The notes below the pieces were generated by a model. It was not told the origin of the DNA and made no database searches. It saw only the letters and a list, made by a program, of their open reading frames with translations. From Anoplopoma fimbria (Eukaryota; Chordata; Actinopteri; Perciformes; Anoplopomatidae), in contig NC_072458.1 in the NCBI RefSeq assembly GCF_027596085.1, positions 23,653,562 through 23,717,561 of the forward strand: 64,000 nt of DNA, given 5' to 3'. How positions within the stretch are numbered: the stretch's first letter is position 1; each line of letters starts with the position of its first letter. Positions 23,795-35,624 of this stretch are shown piece after piece. Position numbers and translations under genes: made by a program.

Positions 23795-24240
23795 GGCCAC
23801 TACTGTTTGGTTTGTCCATTCTGGGCTTCTGTAGAAACATGGCGGACTCTGCCTCAAGCTTCCATTGTAGATATGAAGGACACTAAAACAGATGATTCTT
23901 GGTTTAAGGTGATTATACAGTCATTAAATTCTATTTATGAATACTACATTATATTGCTGCCAAAAAGCATCCTTAATCCCACCGACTGCTCCTTTAACTC
24001 ACATTTCAATTCAGGACTTTCACTCATAAACAGTGGTGAAGAAGGTTCAGACCTTTTACTGCAGTAAAAGTACTTCTACCATCATAAGAGAAAATACTCC
24101 AATCAGACATTACCTGAGTAATCAATCACTTTCTGACCTCAACTCTTTTCCCTGCATGTTAACCTTTACGAGTATTAGAACGTGGTTTGATTTCACAGAA
24201 TGATGAACCATCAGGAGACAGTGGACCTCACAGTTGACCC
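23795..24240. repeat. Intronic repeat block, copy 1 of 4
   Basis: It contains the phrase TTCCATTGTAGATATGAAGG and later a GTGGTGAAGAAGGTTCAGA/CTGCAGTAAAAGTACTTCTA segment, both resembling common teleost dispersed repeats. Parallel copies at about 32,630-33,050 and 45,345-45,745, and a short one at 55,955-56,040, always precede an exon 1 on the same side. Confidence 0.65.
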
Positions 24241-24284
24241 ATATTGGACTGATGTCAGTGTTTGAACAGTGAGAGTGAACCAAC

Positions 24285-24383
24285 CTGCTCTGTGTAACCA
24301 AAGCTGAGGGTTGAAAACAGCGTCCAGTAGTTTCCGTTGTCACTCGTTCTCCTCTTTTGAACGAGAAAGTTCCTCCTCGTGCT
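24285..24383 (-). pseudogene. Truncated exon 1 relic between ZNF-B and ZNF-C
   Basis: It keeps the 3' half of the exon-1 module (donor GCAG|GTTGGT, LDAVFNPQLRL, ENERQRKL region with substitutions) but stops inside the EEEL region. It then jumps directly into 5'UTR-like sequence, so about 100 nt including the start codon is deleted. It is the first exon of a lost gene copy. Confidence 0.8.
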
Positions 24384-24679
24384 GGGATAAACGTATTCTT
24401 TACTCAAACTCCTTCAAAAACACAGTTAACTCTCCTTTAAACTCTGACTAGCGCTGTGTTCCTAACTTCCGTCCCCGTTGGTCTGTTTCTAGCTAGCATC
24501 ATAAGCTAACTTCAATAGCTTTGTAGGCTATATGAGTCAGAGGAAAAACATCCAGAAAGAAAATTGAACAGCACAAAGTTAATTCAGACATGTTTATCCA
24601 GAGATACAGACTCTGATTGATCAGTACTGATGAAGCTAACTGATACCTACTCAAATAAAACTAAGAGACTCTGGGGTTT

Positions 24680-24727
24680 CTAACGTTAGGCACCATTCTT
24701 CTAAAGGAGCAACATCCGGTACCGCTG
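24680..24727 (-). promoter_or_regulatory. Decayed promoter block of the lost gene
   Basis: Position and flanks match the shared promoter block. The CRE is gone (TAACGTTA in its place) and the YY1-like ATGGCG core is broken, while the ETS-like ATCCGGT remains. It is unlikely to be active. Confidence 0.5.
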
Positions 24728-25589
24728 AAACTTGGTGGGTAACCTACAAAATAAAATCCCTCGAGTTTGTAAAAATAGTGTAATTATTTCTAAAGTCATT
24801 GCATTTATTCCCATGGCCTGTTACCTTGCATCTTCCTGTATGTAAAAGGTGTGGATTTGGCTTGGAAAAAGACAACTCAGTTGATTGTTTTCATACATTT
24901 TTTGCTTCTGCAGATGACAAAATTGAACTCATTAATTGCTTTCAGATCATCATTGTTTATTACAAATTATTGTTATACTATATAATAATTATTATGATAA
25001 ATAATATGATATTACAGTATGTACTCAGCTCAGGATGCACAACACTAGACAATAGTTTTAAATTAGCCAAGAAAACATGTAACAATCGTCATAACACACT
25101 TGGGACTGGATGACTAAACAGGGACAACTGAATTTATAACATTACACAATGAAAAACACATATTTTCTGAGTCAATTGATAAACACATTGATTGCTTTCT
25201 GGTATTTTTTCTTCAATTCTGCTGCTAAACATGAAAATAACAGATTACACAAAGTATACCAAAATCTATGCAGTACTACATTGGTTATATGACCCCGAGC
25301 TGCCTGTAATATTACAAATGGCAAATATAAATCAGCATGACTTTTTTTAGTTTTAACGGTTATCAACACTATAAAGCCGGGTAACGTGATAATATTAACA
25401 TTAAGGGACGTGCCTTAAATGCCACAGCCCTCCAATGAATTGAAACATTAACAGCCGTGCGTGTGACCCTGTGACCAGAGGAGCTATGTTGTCAAGGTCC
25501 GTAGCTCCTGGTAGGCTTTCCCAAGGCAAAGTGGTCCCAGAGGGGCGGACAGATTAAGGATTCACTGACTATATATATAAATAAGCCAG

Positions 25590-25870
25590 AAAATGACCAG
25601 AAATGGGAATCCAAGGACCCTTTCTAGACCCAACCTGGACGGGGAGCTTGCTGGTGAGGGTCTGGTGGCCGGGACATGAGACCAGAGGTTGGAACAGGAA
25701 CAACTCAAAAAATTTACATTGATCTGCTGCCCTGTGGGCCAACCACGCAATGATAGGAATCGATGTTGGGTTCATCGTGAGCTGGGCGGCAGGCAAAGAC
25801 AGGGACCCGGGTGTGCCGTCTCGTGGCTTCACAGACTGACTCTAGTCTCTGACTGTTGTTTGTGTACCAA
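25590..25870 (+). mobile_element. RTE-like LINE 5' fragment downstream of ZNF-C
   Basis: The phrases GGGCGGCAGGCAAAGACAGG and CACAGACTGACTCTAGTC followed by TCTCTGACTGTTGTTTGTG are shared with 37,150-37,430, 51,430-51,733 and 62,640-63,010. In the last of these they lead into an endonuclease ORF. Here the element is truncated. Confidence 0.6.
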
Positions 25871-26219
25871 AAGTAAAAGTATACTGACTATACTGAATGG
25901 CCCATTTCAAAGTACAAGTACAACTAAATGAGTCACAGTGCACCAAATTAATGCATTCAAGTTTAAAATTAACAACATTTTCTTCCAGGTAAGCATTCCC
26001 CTGGACCCCTCTAGAAACCCCAGACTAACTGGAAAATCAAAACTGAATTAATATAACTTATGAAACTAAAGCCAATACTAAGCTCCCTGCCAATGTTACG
26101 AGGTGTCACCTTAATCAAAGCATGAATCTCTCAGAGAAATCAAGGGTTTACTATATCACTAATCACAAAGAATCAATATGTGATGCTCTCAAATTGAAAG
26201 AACACACTCTTGAGTAAAT

Positions 26220-26332
26220 AAAGAGTAAAAGCTCCATAGTTGCTCCCCTGTGTTTCGCCATGTGGTTTGTCAGATTTAGCTTCTATGTAACACCTTTATT
26301 ACAAACTGAACCACTAAACATTATGTGTAACT
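26220..26332 (-). pseudogene. Decayed finger after the ZNF-C stop
   Basis: Minus-strand remnants of a finger (Cys/His words in broken frames) follow the stop. The same relic follows ZNF-D at about 37,620-37,774, so decay of the array end predates that duplication. Confidence 0.5.
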
Positions 26333-27792
26333 TCAGAGCTGACATGGCTTTAAACTTTCATCACAAACTGAGCGGCGGTAAGGTTTTTCTCCTGTGTGGA
26401 TTCTCATGTGTGAAGTTAAAGCTCCACTCTGTGCAAAAGATTTGTTGCAAACTGAGCAGCTGTAAGGTTTCTCTCCTGTGTGGATTCTCATGTGTTTCTT
26501 CAGGGCTCCTGTTTCAAAGAAATCTTTACCACAAACTGAGCAGCGGAAAAGTTTTTCTCCTGTGTGGATTCTCATGTGTAAAGTTAAAGTTCCACTCTGT
26601 GAAAAACCTTTACCACACTCTGAGCAGCTGTAAGGTTTTTCTCCTGTGTGAATTCTAATGTGGTTCTTCAGGGTTCCTTTATCAATGAAACCTTTACCAC
26701 ACTCTGAGCAGCTGAAAGGTTTCTCTCCCCTGTGAGCTTTCAAGTGCATCTGTAAATGATGACTCACTCTAAAAGGTTTCTTGCAAACTGAGCAGCTGTA
26801 AGGTTTCTCTCCTGTGTGAGTTCTGATGTGTTTCTTCAGGGATCCTTTATCAATGTAACTTTTACCACACTCTGAGCAGCTGTAAGGTTTTTCTCCTGTG
26901 TGGATTCTCATGTGTGTCTGTAAACAATGACTCCGTTTAAAGGATTTCTTGCAAACTGAGCAGCTGTAAGGTTTTTCTTCTGTGTGAATTCTATTGTGGG
27001 CCTTAAGGGCTCCTTTATCAATAAAACCTTTACCACACTCTGAGCAGCTGTAAGGTTTTTCTCCCGTGTGAGCTTTGAAGTGCCTCTGTAAATCATGATT
27101 CCGTCTGAAAGATTTCTTGCAAACTGAGCAGCTGTAAGGTTTTTCTCCTGTGTGGATTCTCATGTGTAAATTTAAAGTTCCATTCCGTGGAAATGTTTTA
27201 TTACAGACTGAGCAGCTGTAAGGTCTCTCTCCTGTGTGGATTATCATGTGTTTCTTCAGAGCTCCACGGGTGCCAAATGTTTTCTCACAATCAGAGCATC
27301 TAAACTGTTTCCCACCAGTCCCACATCTTGAATCACTGACAGGGACTTCATCATTTTTCAAAGAGTTTGAACCTGACTGAGGTTCTCTGGTCTCCTTCCA
27401 ATCCTCACTGTCATCAGTCTCGGATTCAGAAGAGTCTCCAGTCTTCTCATCAGGATCTGGTTCTTGATGTCTATCTGGATCTGAGTTCCTGTCTGGTTCT
27501 GGTCCTCCACAGTCCTCTCCATCAGCTTCTGTTTCCATCTGTTCAGTTTGTCTTTGATGAAGCTGTGAGGACCGAGCTTCCTCTTCATCTTCTTCTCTCT
27601 TCAGAGGAGTGAATGAGAACTTGGTATCAGCCTCCTCCAGTCCTGGGAGCTGTTCTCCCTCCTGACTGGTCCAGAGTTCCTCATGTTCCTCTTTAATGTG
27701 TGGGGGCTCTGGGTCCTCCTGGCCCAGACTGGAGCTCCACTCCTGCTGCTCAGGGGTAACCTCTTCTTTAACCACCAACAGCTGCTGGACAT
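26333..27792 (-). CDS. ZNF-C exon 3: acidic linker and 11 C2H2 fingers
   Basis: It enters in phase 1 (TTTTCCTGCAG|AT) with [11 protein letters not shown] and encodes about 485 residues. The linker ([20 protein letters not shown], then an Asp/Glu-rich part) leads to 11 complete fingers, then a twelfth whose first Cys is replaced (YRRSVC) before the stop. Fingers alternate between a [12 protein letters not shown] type and a [10 protein letters not shown] type. That alternation suggests growth by two-finger duplications. By splice phase it joins the chimeric exon at 31,352-31,795 and exon 1 at 33,127-33,319, giving a protein of about 698 residues. It can also join exon 1 directly. Expected to be a nuclear DNA-binding protein. 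Confidence 0.93.
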
Positions 27793-27892
27793 CTGCAGGA
27801 AAACAGTCAACACACATTAATCGATACAGAGAGATTTTTCACATATTAGCTAATTAACTAAACCAATATCACTTTGTGAGTTCAGCACATAT

Positions 27893-30715
27893 CAAGATGG
27901 CGCTGCGGATAGCAGCCTCGGTACTGCGCTCTCTAGTACTTTCTCTGTTTTTGTTTATTTGTCTAGTCTCCAGCTCTGCCTCTCTGATCACAATCAGCAG
28001 AGAGGAACTAAAACCGGAAAGTTTTACAGAGCTTTTAGTTGGAGGAGCACGGCTCTCTACGGGAAATGCCAGGGTACGCCGACGGGGGAAGCGAGCAGGA
28101 GCGATATTTGAACTGCGTCAGCGGGGATTCCGAACTGCGCTCCCGTCAATCGATCTGACAAATTCCGCTTTCTGGCCAACAAGATGGATGAACTGCGTCT
28201 CCTGAACAGAGCAAACATGGACTTTTGCAGATCCCCCGCCCTGTGCTTCACTGAAACCTGGCTTGGTGAGCACATCCCGGACAGCACACTACATCTGCCA
28301 GGCTTCTAACTCCTCCGAGCACCCCGCGAAATCGTGCCATCAGGAAAAACAAGGGGAGGCGAAATCTGCTTCTATATTAACGAAGGTTGGTGTACAGATG
28401 TCACAGTGTTGAAGAAATCATGCAGTCCTCTTTTAAAAACCCTCTTCATAGTCTGCAAACCATTTCATTAACCGCAGGAGTTTTCCTCATTCATTCTGGT
28501 TGGTATTTACTTCCCATCTCAGGCCTGTGTTAGTGAGGCTCTACAATACCTGGCTGCCCAGATAACTAACATAGAGCATAAACACCCAGACTCCCTTCTC
28601 ATAGTTCTTGGGGACTTTAACAGAGCAAACCTCAGCAAAGAACTGCCAAAATACAGACAGTATATAAAGTGTCCCACCAGGGACAAAAACACACTGGACC
28701 ACTGCTACACTGTACTAAAGGACGCCTATCGCTCTGTCCCCCGTGCAGCCTTGGGACTATCTGATCATTGTCTGGTCCAACTTTTCTCGACCTACAGGCA
28801 GAAACTAAAATCCGCAAAGCCTGTGATCAAGACTGTGAGGAGATGGACCAATGAGACAAAGCTGGAGTTACAGGCCTGCTTTGATTGCACTGATTGGAGT
28901 GTTTTTGAGGCTGCTGCTACAGACCTGATGAGCTCACTGACACTGTGACTTACATCAGCTTTTGTGAGGACATGTGTGTGCCGACCAAAACCTTCTTCAC
29001 ATATAACAACAATAAACCCTGGTTTACTGCACAACTCAGGCAGCTTTGTCAGGCCAAGGAGGAGGCCTACAGTATTGGGGACAGGATCCTGTACAACCAG
29101 GCCAGAAACACACTGACTAAGGAGATCAGAGTAGCAAAGAGGTGCTACACTGAAAACTTGGAAAGGGGGTTCTCAGCCAATGATCCTGTCTCAGTGTGGA
29201 GAGGCCTGCAGGAACTCACCAACTACAGGAGACCATCCCCCAACACTGTGGAGAACCATCGACTGGCTAACGACCTGAATTTCTTCTACTGCAGGTTTGA
29301 AAAACCAACCTTCACACCCCCCAACTGCTCTGAGATCAATCAACTACCTACACCACCTGCAATCTCCTCACCTCTCCCATCCCATCCGACCCCCCCACCA
29401 GTACTGAGGATCTGCGAAGAGGATGTGAGTCGGCTCTTTCACAGACAGAAGACCAGGAAGGCACCCGGCCCAGATGGTGTGTCACCCTCCTGCCTGAAAG
29501 TCCTACGTTTTAGGATTAAATGACTACAGGCCAGTCACCCTGACGTCCGTGGTCATGAAATCCTTTGAGAAACGGGTGTTGACCCACCTGACGGCCATCA
29601 CAGGCCCCCTGCTGGACCTCCTGCAGTTGGCCTACCGGGCAAACAGGTTGGTGGATGATTCAGTCAACATGGATGATTCAGTCAACATGACTACTTGCTA
29701 CAACACATGACTACAACACCTCGACTCCCTAGAGTCATACGTCAGGGTTCTGTTTGTGAACTTCAGCTCGGCGTTCAACACCATCATCCCAGTAACACTC
29801 CGTTCCAAACTCTCCCAGCTAACTGTGCCAGCCCCCACCTGTCAGTGGATCACTAACTTCCTGACAGACAGGAGCAGGTGAGGCTGGTAAAAATCACAAC
29901 CATCACCCGGACTATCAGCAACGGCGTCCGCACTGATCTTCTCCCTCTAGACCAACGACTGCACCTCAGGTGACCCATCTGTTAAACTCCTGAAGTTTGC
30001 AGACGACACAACTGTGATCGGCCTCAACCGGGACGGTGATGAGTCTGCATACAGACGTGAGGTTGAACAGCTGGCTCTCTGGTGTGGTCAGAACAACCTG
30101 GAGCTGAACAAGCCCCCCCAACACTGCCCCCCCCTCACCATACTCAACAGCACTGTGTCGGCTGTGGAGACCTTCAGGTTCCTGGGATCCACTATGCGCC
30201 AGCTCAGGAAGTACAACCGGCCTCAGGAGCTGCTGATTCAGTTTTATTCCGCCATCATCCAGTCTGTTCTCTGCTGTTCCATCACTGTCTGGTTTGGATC
30301 GGCCACCAAACAGGACAGGAACAGACTGCAATGGACTGTCAGGTCTGCAGAGAGACTCATTGGTGCCAGACTGCCCTCAATACAGGACTTGTACCTCTCA
30401 AGAATCAGGAAACGGGCAGGAAACATCTCTGCAGACCCATCACAACCCGGACACAACCAGTTCCAACTCATCCCATCTGGTAGGCGCTACAGAGCACTGT
30501 ACGCCAAAACAACCAGACACCAGAACAGCTTCTTTCCTGTGGCCGTCACTCTGATGAACAATCAATCAGTTATACTGCAATAGCACCTCCATTTTGCACT
30601 ATTACTTCCATTTCATTGTTGTGTTTTTAAGTTCACATATGTGAACTTAAAAACACAACAATGAAATGGAATTAAAAGTTAAATGTTTATGCATCCCTTA
30701 TCCTACTTTGTAGAG
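27893..30715 (+). mobile_element. L2-type LINE in ZNF-C intron, near full length but internally deleted and broken
   Basis: It starts with the 5' end AAGATGGCGCTGCGG about 100 nt upstream of the finger exon. It runs through a broken endonuclease region (GCTTGGTGAGCACATCCCGG; TTGGGGACTTTAACAGAGCA) and the RT-opening KAPGPDGVSPSCLKV. A deletion near 29,507 follows, then VTLTSVVMKSF, KFADDTTVIGL with the catalytic-type Ala-Asp-Asp-Thr, and the C-terminal LYLSRIRKRAGN and PSGRRYRALYAK. Multiple frameshifts and stops mean it is not active. It lies antisense to the gene. Confidence 0.9.
30606..30671. repeat. Perfect 66-bp palindrome in the LINE 3' region
   Basis: The left half begins TTCCATTTCATTGTTGTG and ends AAGTTCACAT. 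The right half is its exact reverse complement, beginning ATGTGAACTT, with no spacer. The next bases on each side do not pair. It could extrude a 33-bp stem. It sits in the LINE 3' untranslated part, in the intron of ZNF-C. Confidence 0.95.
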
Positions 30716-30739
30716 AGAGACATAAACTGTTAAGATATA

Positions 30740-31351
30740 ACATATAATAGTTTATAAAACCTCCTCAAAGCCACAAACCGTGACTTCAAACGTCGTTTTA
30801 TCGTCAGAACATCGACTAGTAAACAACAAGGTCATCAAAGCCTGTCATTTGATAGTCGATCGATGATCTAGACTGTTACTGTTTATTTTCTACCGGTGGC
30901 GTGATGAATCGTGGAAGAACGTGTGGTGACCTATATGACCAAATCAAGTAGTGAACGTGGGTGTCTTATTCATTGTAGTCAAGGGTCTCTGTTTATGCAC
31001 TTCCAGACTAAATTGCAACCCTGGAGTTTTAAACTAAAACGGCTTCAGCTGCATTTTTTTTTTTTTTTCGTTTAGGTGTTAAGAAAAAAAATACCGAAGT
31101 AGTGTGGACGCCGGTTGTGAAATTTGCAAAAGAGAGTTTATATGCTAGCAACCTGCCACAATCCCAACCTGCTAACAAATAGCCATGTCATCGTTGGGAA
31201 AAAAGCAAACATCTAAGCTATAAAATCCATGCTGGTGTTATCAAAGAGAACAAACGTGAACTTTATTTAAATACTTTGTGCCATTTAGATGCCGAGAGAA
31301 GAAATCTGAGGGAGAAGAAACTGATTCACATATAGTGTTTAATAAACAAAC
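30740..31351. other. ZNF-C intron, sequence shared with the ZNF-D unit
   Basis: No exon was seen. The segment CCTCCTCAAAGCCACAAACC to TTTATGCACTTCCAGACTAA recurs at about 43,628-43,980, and the following bases match up to the chimeric-exon donor. It is unit backbone. Confidence 0.6.
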
Positions 31352-31795
31352 CTGCTCTGTGTAACCGAAGCTGAGGTTTGAAAACAGCGTCCAGTAGTTT
31401 CCGTTGTCGCTCGTTCTCCTCTTTTGAACGAGAAAGTTCCTCCTCGTACTCTGCTATCGTTCTTTCAAACAGCCCAAATATCTCTTCAGCAGGCGCAGTT
31501 AGTCGCTGGTTGACTAAAGATCTCAGTATTTGTAATTCCATCTGTTCAGTTTGTCTTTGATGACGCTGTGTGGAGTGAGCTTCCTCTTCATCTACTTCTC
31601 TCTTAACAGGAGTGATTGAGAACTTGGTATCAGCCTCCTCCAGTCCTTGAAGCTGTTCTCCCTCCTGACTGGTCCAGAGTTCCTCCTGTTCCTCTTTAAT
31701 GTGTGGGGGCTCTGGGTCCTCCTGGTCCAGACTGGAGCTCCACTCATGCTGCTCAGGGGGAACCTCTTCTTTAACCACCAACAGCTGCTGGACAT
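31352..31795 (-). CDS. ZNF-C chimeric exon 2: acidic linker fused to a second exon-1 module
   Basis: The 444-nt exon has a TTTTCATGCAG|AT acceptor and a GCAG|GTTTGT donor, phase 1 at both ends, open throughout. Its first about 85 residues are the start of a normal finger exon ([39 protein letters not shown]). At RQTEQME it switches directly to LQILRSLVNQRLTAPAEEIF and continues to LRLHRA, the exon-1 module without its MSKA start. There are no fingers. Inserted between exon 1 and the finger exon it keeps frame and gives the protein two N-terminal modules. Splicing is inferred from the sites. Alternatively it is skipped, which also keeps frame. Confidence 0.8.
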
Positions 31796-31917
31796 CTGCA
31801 TGAAAACAATCAACACACATTAATCGATACAGAGAGCTTTTTCTCATATAGCAAATGAACTGAAATATTAATTATCATCATAAACTATATCCGCTTAGCT
31901 AGTTCAGTATATATATC

Positions 31918-32145
31918 AAGATGGCGCCGCGGATGGCAGCCTCAGTACTGCGCTCTCTAGTACTTTTTCTGTTTATTAGTCTAGTCTCCAGCTCTCAGAT
32001 CACATTCAGCAAAGAGGAACTCTTAAACTTCCGAAAATCCACCGGTCAAACTTTCACGTTTTTCATTGAACCGGAAAGTTTTACAGAGCTTTTAGTTGGA
32101 GGAGCACGGTCCTCTATGGGACTTGCCGGAGACGCCGACAAATAA
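31918..32145 (+). mobile_element. L2-type LINE 5'-end stub upstream of the ZNF-C chimeric exon
   Basis: It begins AAGATGGCGCCGCGG and runs about 228 nt through GCAAAGAGGAACTCTTAAAC and CGGAAAGTTTTACAGAGC before ending at a TA array. It has the same orientation and nearly the same distance from the downstream acceptor as in four other paralogous introns. Confidence 0.88.
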
Positions 32146-32149
32146 AAAT

Positions 32150-32580
<431 letters not shown>

Positions 32581-32629
32581 ACATAAATACACCACTACGG
32601 TGGCCTTCATGTGAAGTAAAAACATGAAA

Positions 32630-33050
32630 GGCTGTCTCTAGAGCCAGTGTTTGGTTTGTCCGTTCTGGGCTTCTGTAGCAACATGGCGTCTCTGCCTCAA
32701 ACTTCCATTGTAGATATGAAGGACACTAAAACAGATGATTCTTGGTTTAAGGTGATTATACAGTCATTAAAAGCTATTTATGAATACTACATTATATTGC
32801 TGCCAAAAAGCATCCTTAATCTCACCGACTGCTCCTTTAACTCACATTTCAATTCAGGACTTTCACTCATAAACAGTGGTGAAGAAGGTTCAGATCTTTA
32901 CTGCAGTAAAAGTACTTCTACCAACATAAGAGAAAATACTCCACTCAGACATTACCTGAGTAATCAATCACTTTCTGACCTCAACTCTTTTCCCTGCATG
33001 TTAACCTTTACGAGTATTAGAACGTGGTTTGATTTAACAGAATGATGAAC
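32630..33050. repeat. Intronic repeat block, copy 2 of 4
   Basis: Same content and order as at 23,795-24,240, ending just downstream of exon 1. It is part of intron 1 of ZNF-C. Confidence 0.65.
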
Positions 33051-33126
33051 CATCAGGAGACAGTGGACCTCACAGTTGACCCATATTGGACTGATGTCAG
33101 TGTTTGAACAGTGGGAGAGAACAAAC

Positions 33127-33319
33127 CTGCTTTTTGTAACCGAAGCTGAGGGTTGAAAACAGCGTCCAGGAGTTTCCGTTGTCGCTCGTTCTCCTCTTTA
33201 GAACGAGAAAGTTCCTCCTCGTGCTCTGCTATCGTTCTTTCAAACAGCTCAAATATCTCTTCAGCAGCTGCAGTGAGTCGCTGGTTGACTAAAGATCTCA
33301 GTATTTGTGCTTTAGACAT
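33127..33319 (-). CDS. ZNF-C exon 1 (64-residue N-terminal module)
   Basis: A 193-nt coding exon, MSKAQIL start, phase-1 donor GCAG|GTTTGT. It ends LRLQKA instead of LRLHRA, otherwise as in the paralogues. The promoter block with an intact CRE lies about 280 nt upstream. Next in the transcript is the chimeric exon 1.3 kb away. Confidence 0.87.
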
Positions 33320-33597
33320 TTTAACACAACGTAAGATACGTGTTCTTTACTCAAACTCCGTCAAAAACACCGTTTACTCTCCTTTAAACTCCGAATAGCG
33401 CTGTGTTGCTAACTTCCGCCCCCATTCGCTCTGTTTCCAGCCAGCATGCTAAGCTAACTTCATTAGCTTTGTAGGCTACCGGGAGATGAGTCAGAGGAAA
33501 AACATCCAGAAAATAATGTGAACAGCATGATGGATCAGTACTGATGAAGTTAACTGATACTTTCTCAACACAACAGAGAAGCTCTGCTGTTTCTACT

Positions 33598-33642
33598 GAC
33601 GTCAGGCGCCATTTTGCTAATGGCGGAACATCCGGTTCCGCT
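33598..33642 (-). promoter_or_regulatory. ZNF-C promoter block: CRE, YY1-like, ETS-like sites
   Basis: Intact TGACGTCA, a YY1-like AAAATGGCGCC on the gene strand, a second ATGGCG-type half site on the opposite strand, and ACCGGATGT. Same arrangement as upstream of ZNF-B. Confidence 0.6.
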
Positions 33643-33699
33643 GTAATTTGTTGGGCAACCTACAAAATAAAAGCACTTCATCTAAAAAGCGGAATTATG

Positions 33700-34690
33700 T
33701 GATATCATACTTTTTCTTAAAGTACGTACCTCTACATGTATTTAACATTACAGTTTGCACTCAGCTAAAATTGTGCATTACTCAACAGCTATTCAAATTG
33801 ACAGGAAGATATTTAACCTAAATTATAACAAATCTTCTCAAAACCATAAAAAACATGAGAGTAAAAATAACAGGGACACCTGGGGGACAAAGTGAAAAGA
33901 TGCAGTTTGGGGTTCAGAGTATTGCTCAAGGACTCTTCAGAAGGCTGACCAATAGAGCCGGGATTCGACCTGTCATCCTTCTGGTTAGAACATGGATGTA
34001 TTATTAGAACATCCAAGGTAGAGAAGAGTTGACATGCAACGATGGCATTTCAAAATACAAAAAAAAACATTCAATAAAAATCACTTGTGGTGTATTGATG
34101 AGGCAGACACAGACGATGCTTTTATTCACTTTATTCAGCCCCATTCATTCATTCATTAACTGTAACCACTTATCCTGTTATTGTGCATCAATTCACATTT
34201 ACAACACCTTGAGCAGGACCGTGTCTGCTGAGGTCCAAAGACATTATTGTGTCATTTCTACCATGCTTTAAAATAAAAATGTGATCAATGATATACAACA
34301 AATATCTACATATTAAACACAACTAATCAGAAGTTAATTAAAATGTATGTAATAAATCAAATGTATTTTTTTAAATAATAAATAAATAAATAGAAAACAG
34401 CTCCAAAAAGTAGCTTTTAGGAATACAGGCAGGTTCGACCTGTTATTTGGCAAGAACCTGTATTGATACTTACTTATTTAATATATATATATATATAGTT
34501 TTCTTTCTTTTTTCTTTTTTGCTTTCGCAAGTGACAATAGTATTACAGGGATAATGCCCTTTAGGGTGTCCATAATCAGGAGTTAATGGATTTTCGGAGA
34601 CAACTGTATCGATGGTTATCTCAAAGATGTTGACCATATTTGAATAATTGGACCCCTTTGCTGTCCTAAGAGGGAAAATTATAGCTATAT
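33700..34690. other. Upstream flank of ZNF-C, shared with the flanks of D and E
   Basis: No gene. Segments such as CAGCTATTCAAATTGAC, the CTCAAGGAC repeat (about 33,890-33,990) and GTGACAATAGTATTACAGGG recur at 46.3-47.5 and 56.6-57.7 kb. A short TA run lies at about 34,478. Confidence 0.6.
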
Positions 34691-34699
34691 CCTCATAAA

Positions 34700-35620
34700 A
34701 AAAGAAAATAAGGAATATAATGCTTGAGGAATTGTACAACAAACTGAAGGAATTAGAATAAAAACAATAATTGAGTTTAGCACAAGATACATTGGGGAAA
34801 ATTAGAAGAATTAGGAAGGAAATTAATAGTTTGACTACAGAAGAAATCAAGAGAAACTTAATATTTTTGAAAAAGAGAGATGGCAGAAAGTACAATTCAT
34901 AGACTTAGGGATCCAAGAACAAAATTAATCAAAACAAACCAAGTGAGATTCGGGAAACTTTTGAAGTGTTTTACAAAAATCTATGGGGAGATGTAACCGA
35001 AATTGATATCGAGCAAAATTCTCTAAAGTTGCCACTTTAAACCAAGACCAAAATAGAAGGATGAAGGCAGATATAATATAAGAGGGACTAAGAACTGCTA
35101 AAACGGTTATACCACAGGATGGTATAAGGAATTAGAAAATCAGTTGATTCCTTTTATACTCCCCATCTGAACTGTGCTTTAAAACAGGCACAAAAGCCGC
35201 CTAGCTGGAAAGAAGCAAAAATGTCAGTTATACCGAAAGAAGTCATGGATAGAAAGTAATGTGGATCATTCAGACCAATATATAGATTATAGATTATTCA
35301 CTTCCATCTTTGCCAAATGATACAAAACAATAAGAACAAAGCAATTATAAGCAGCGTAGATGCTGAAAATGCATTTGACTATGTTAACTGGTCTTCATAG
35401 CGTCATTCACAGATTTGGTTTATATGACAAAATTCGTAAAACTATACAGGCTTTATATAAAAATCCCACTGCCGGGATTAAAATCCATGGATATTTATCA
35501 ATCAACTTCGATCTAGAAAGAGGTTTGAGACATGGTTGTGCGTGGTCACCGGTACTCTTCACATTATAGTTCGAGCCACTAGCTCAATACATCAGACAAA
35601 ATTAAGATATAAGAGGAATA
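34700..35620 (+). mobile_element. L1-like LINE remnant (reverse transcriptase)
   Basis: Broken plus-strand frames include EIRETFEVFYKNLWGDV and, after several stops, KTIQALYKNPTAGIKIHGY and FDLERGLRHGCAWSPVLFTL. These match the palm region of L1-type fish reverse transcriptases (ERG-x-R-x-GC-x-x-SP). It is heavily decayed and lies between ZNF-C and ZNF-D. Confidence 0.8.
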
Positions 35621-35624
35621 ACAG

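Noticed and set aside
28057..28287. Minus-strand frames inside the LINE (also at 28,632 and 29,966)
   Set aside because: Antisense to recognisable LINE endonuclease and RT sequence.
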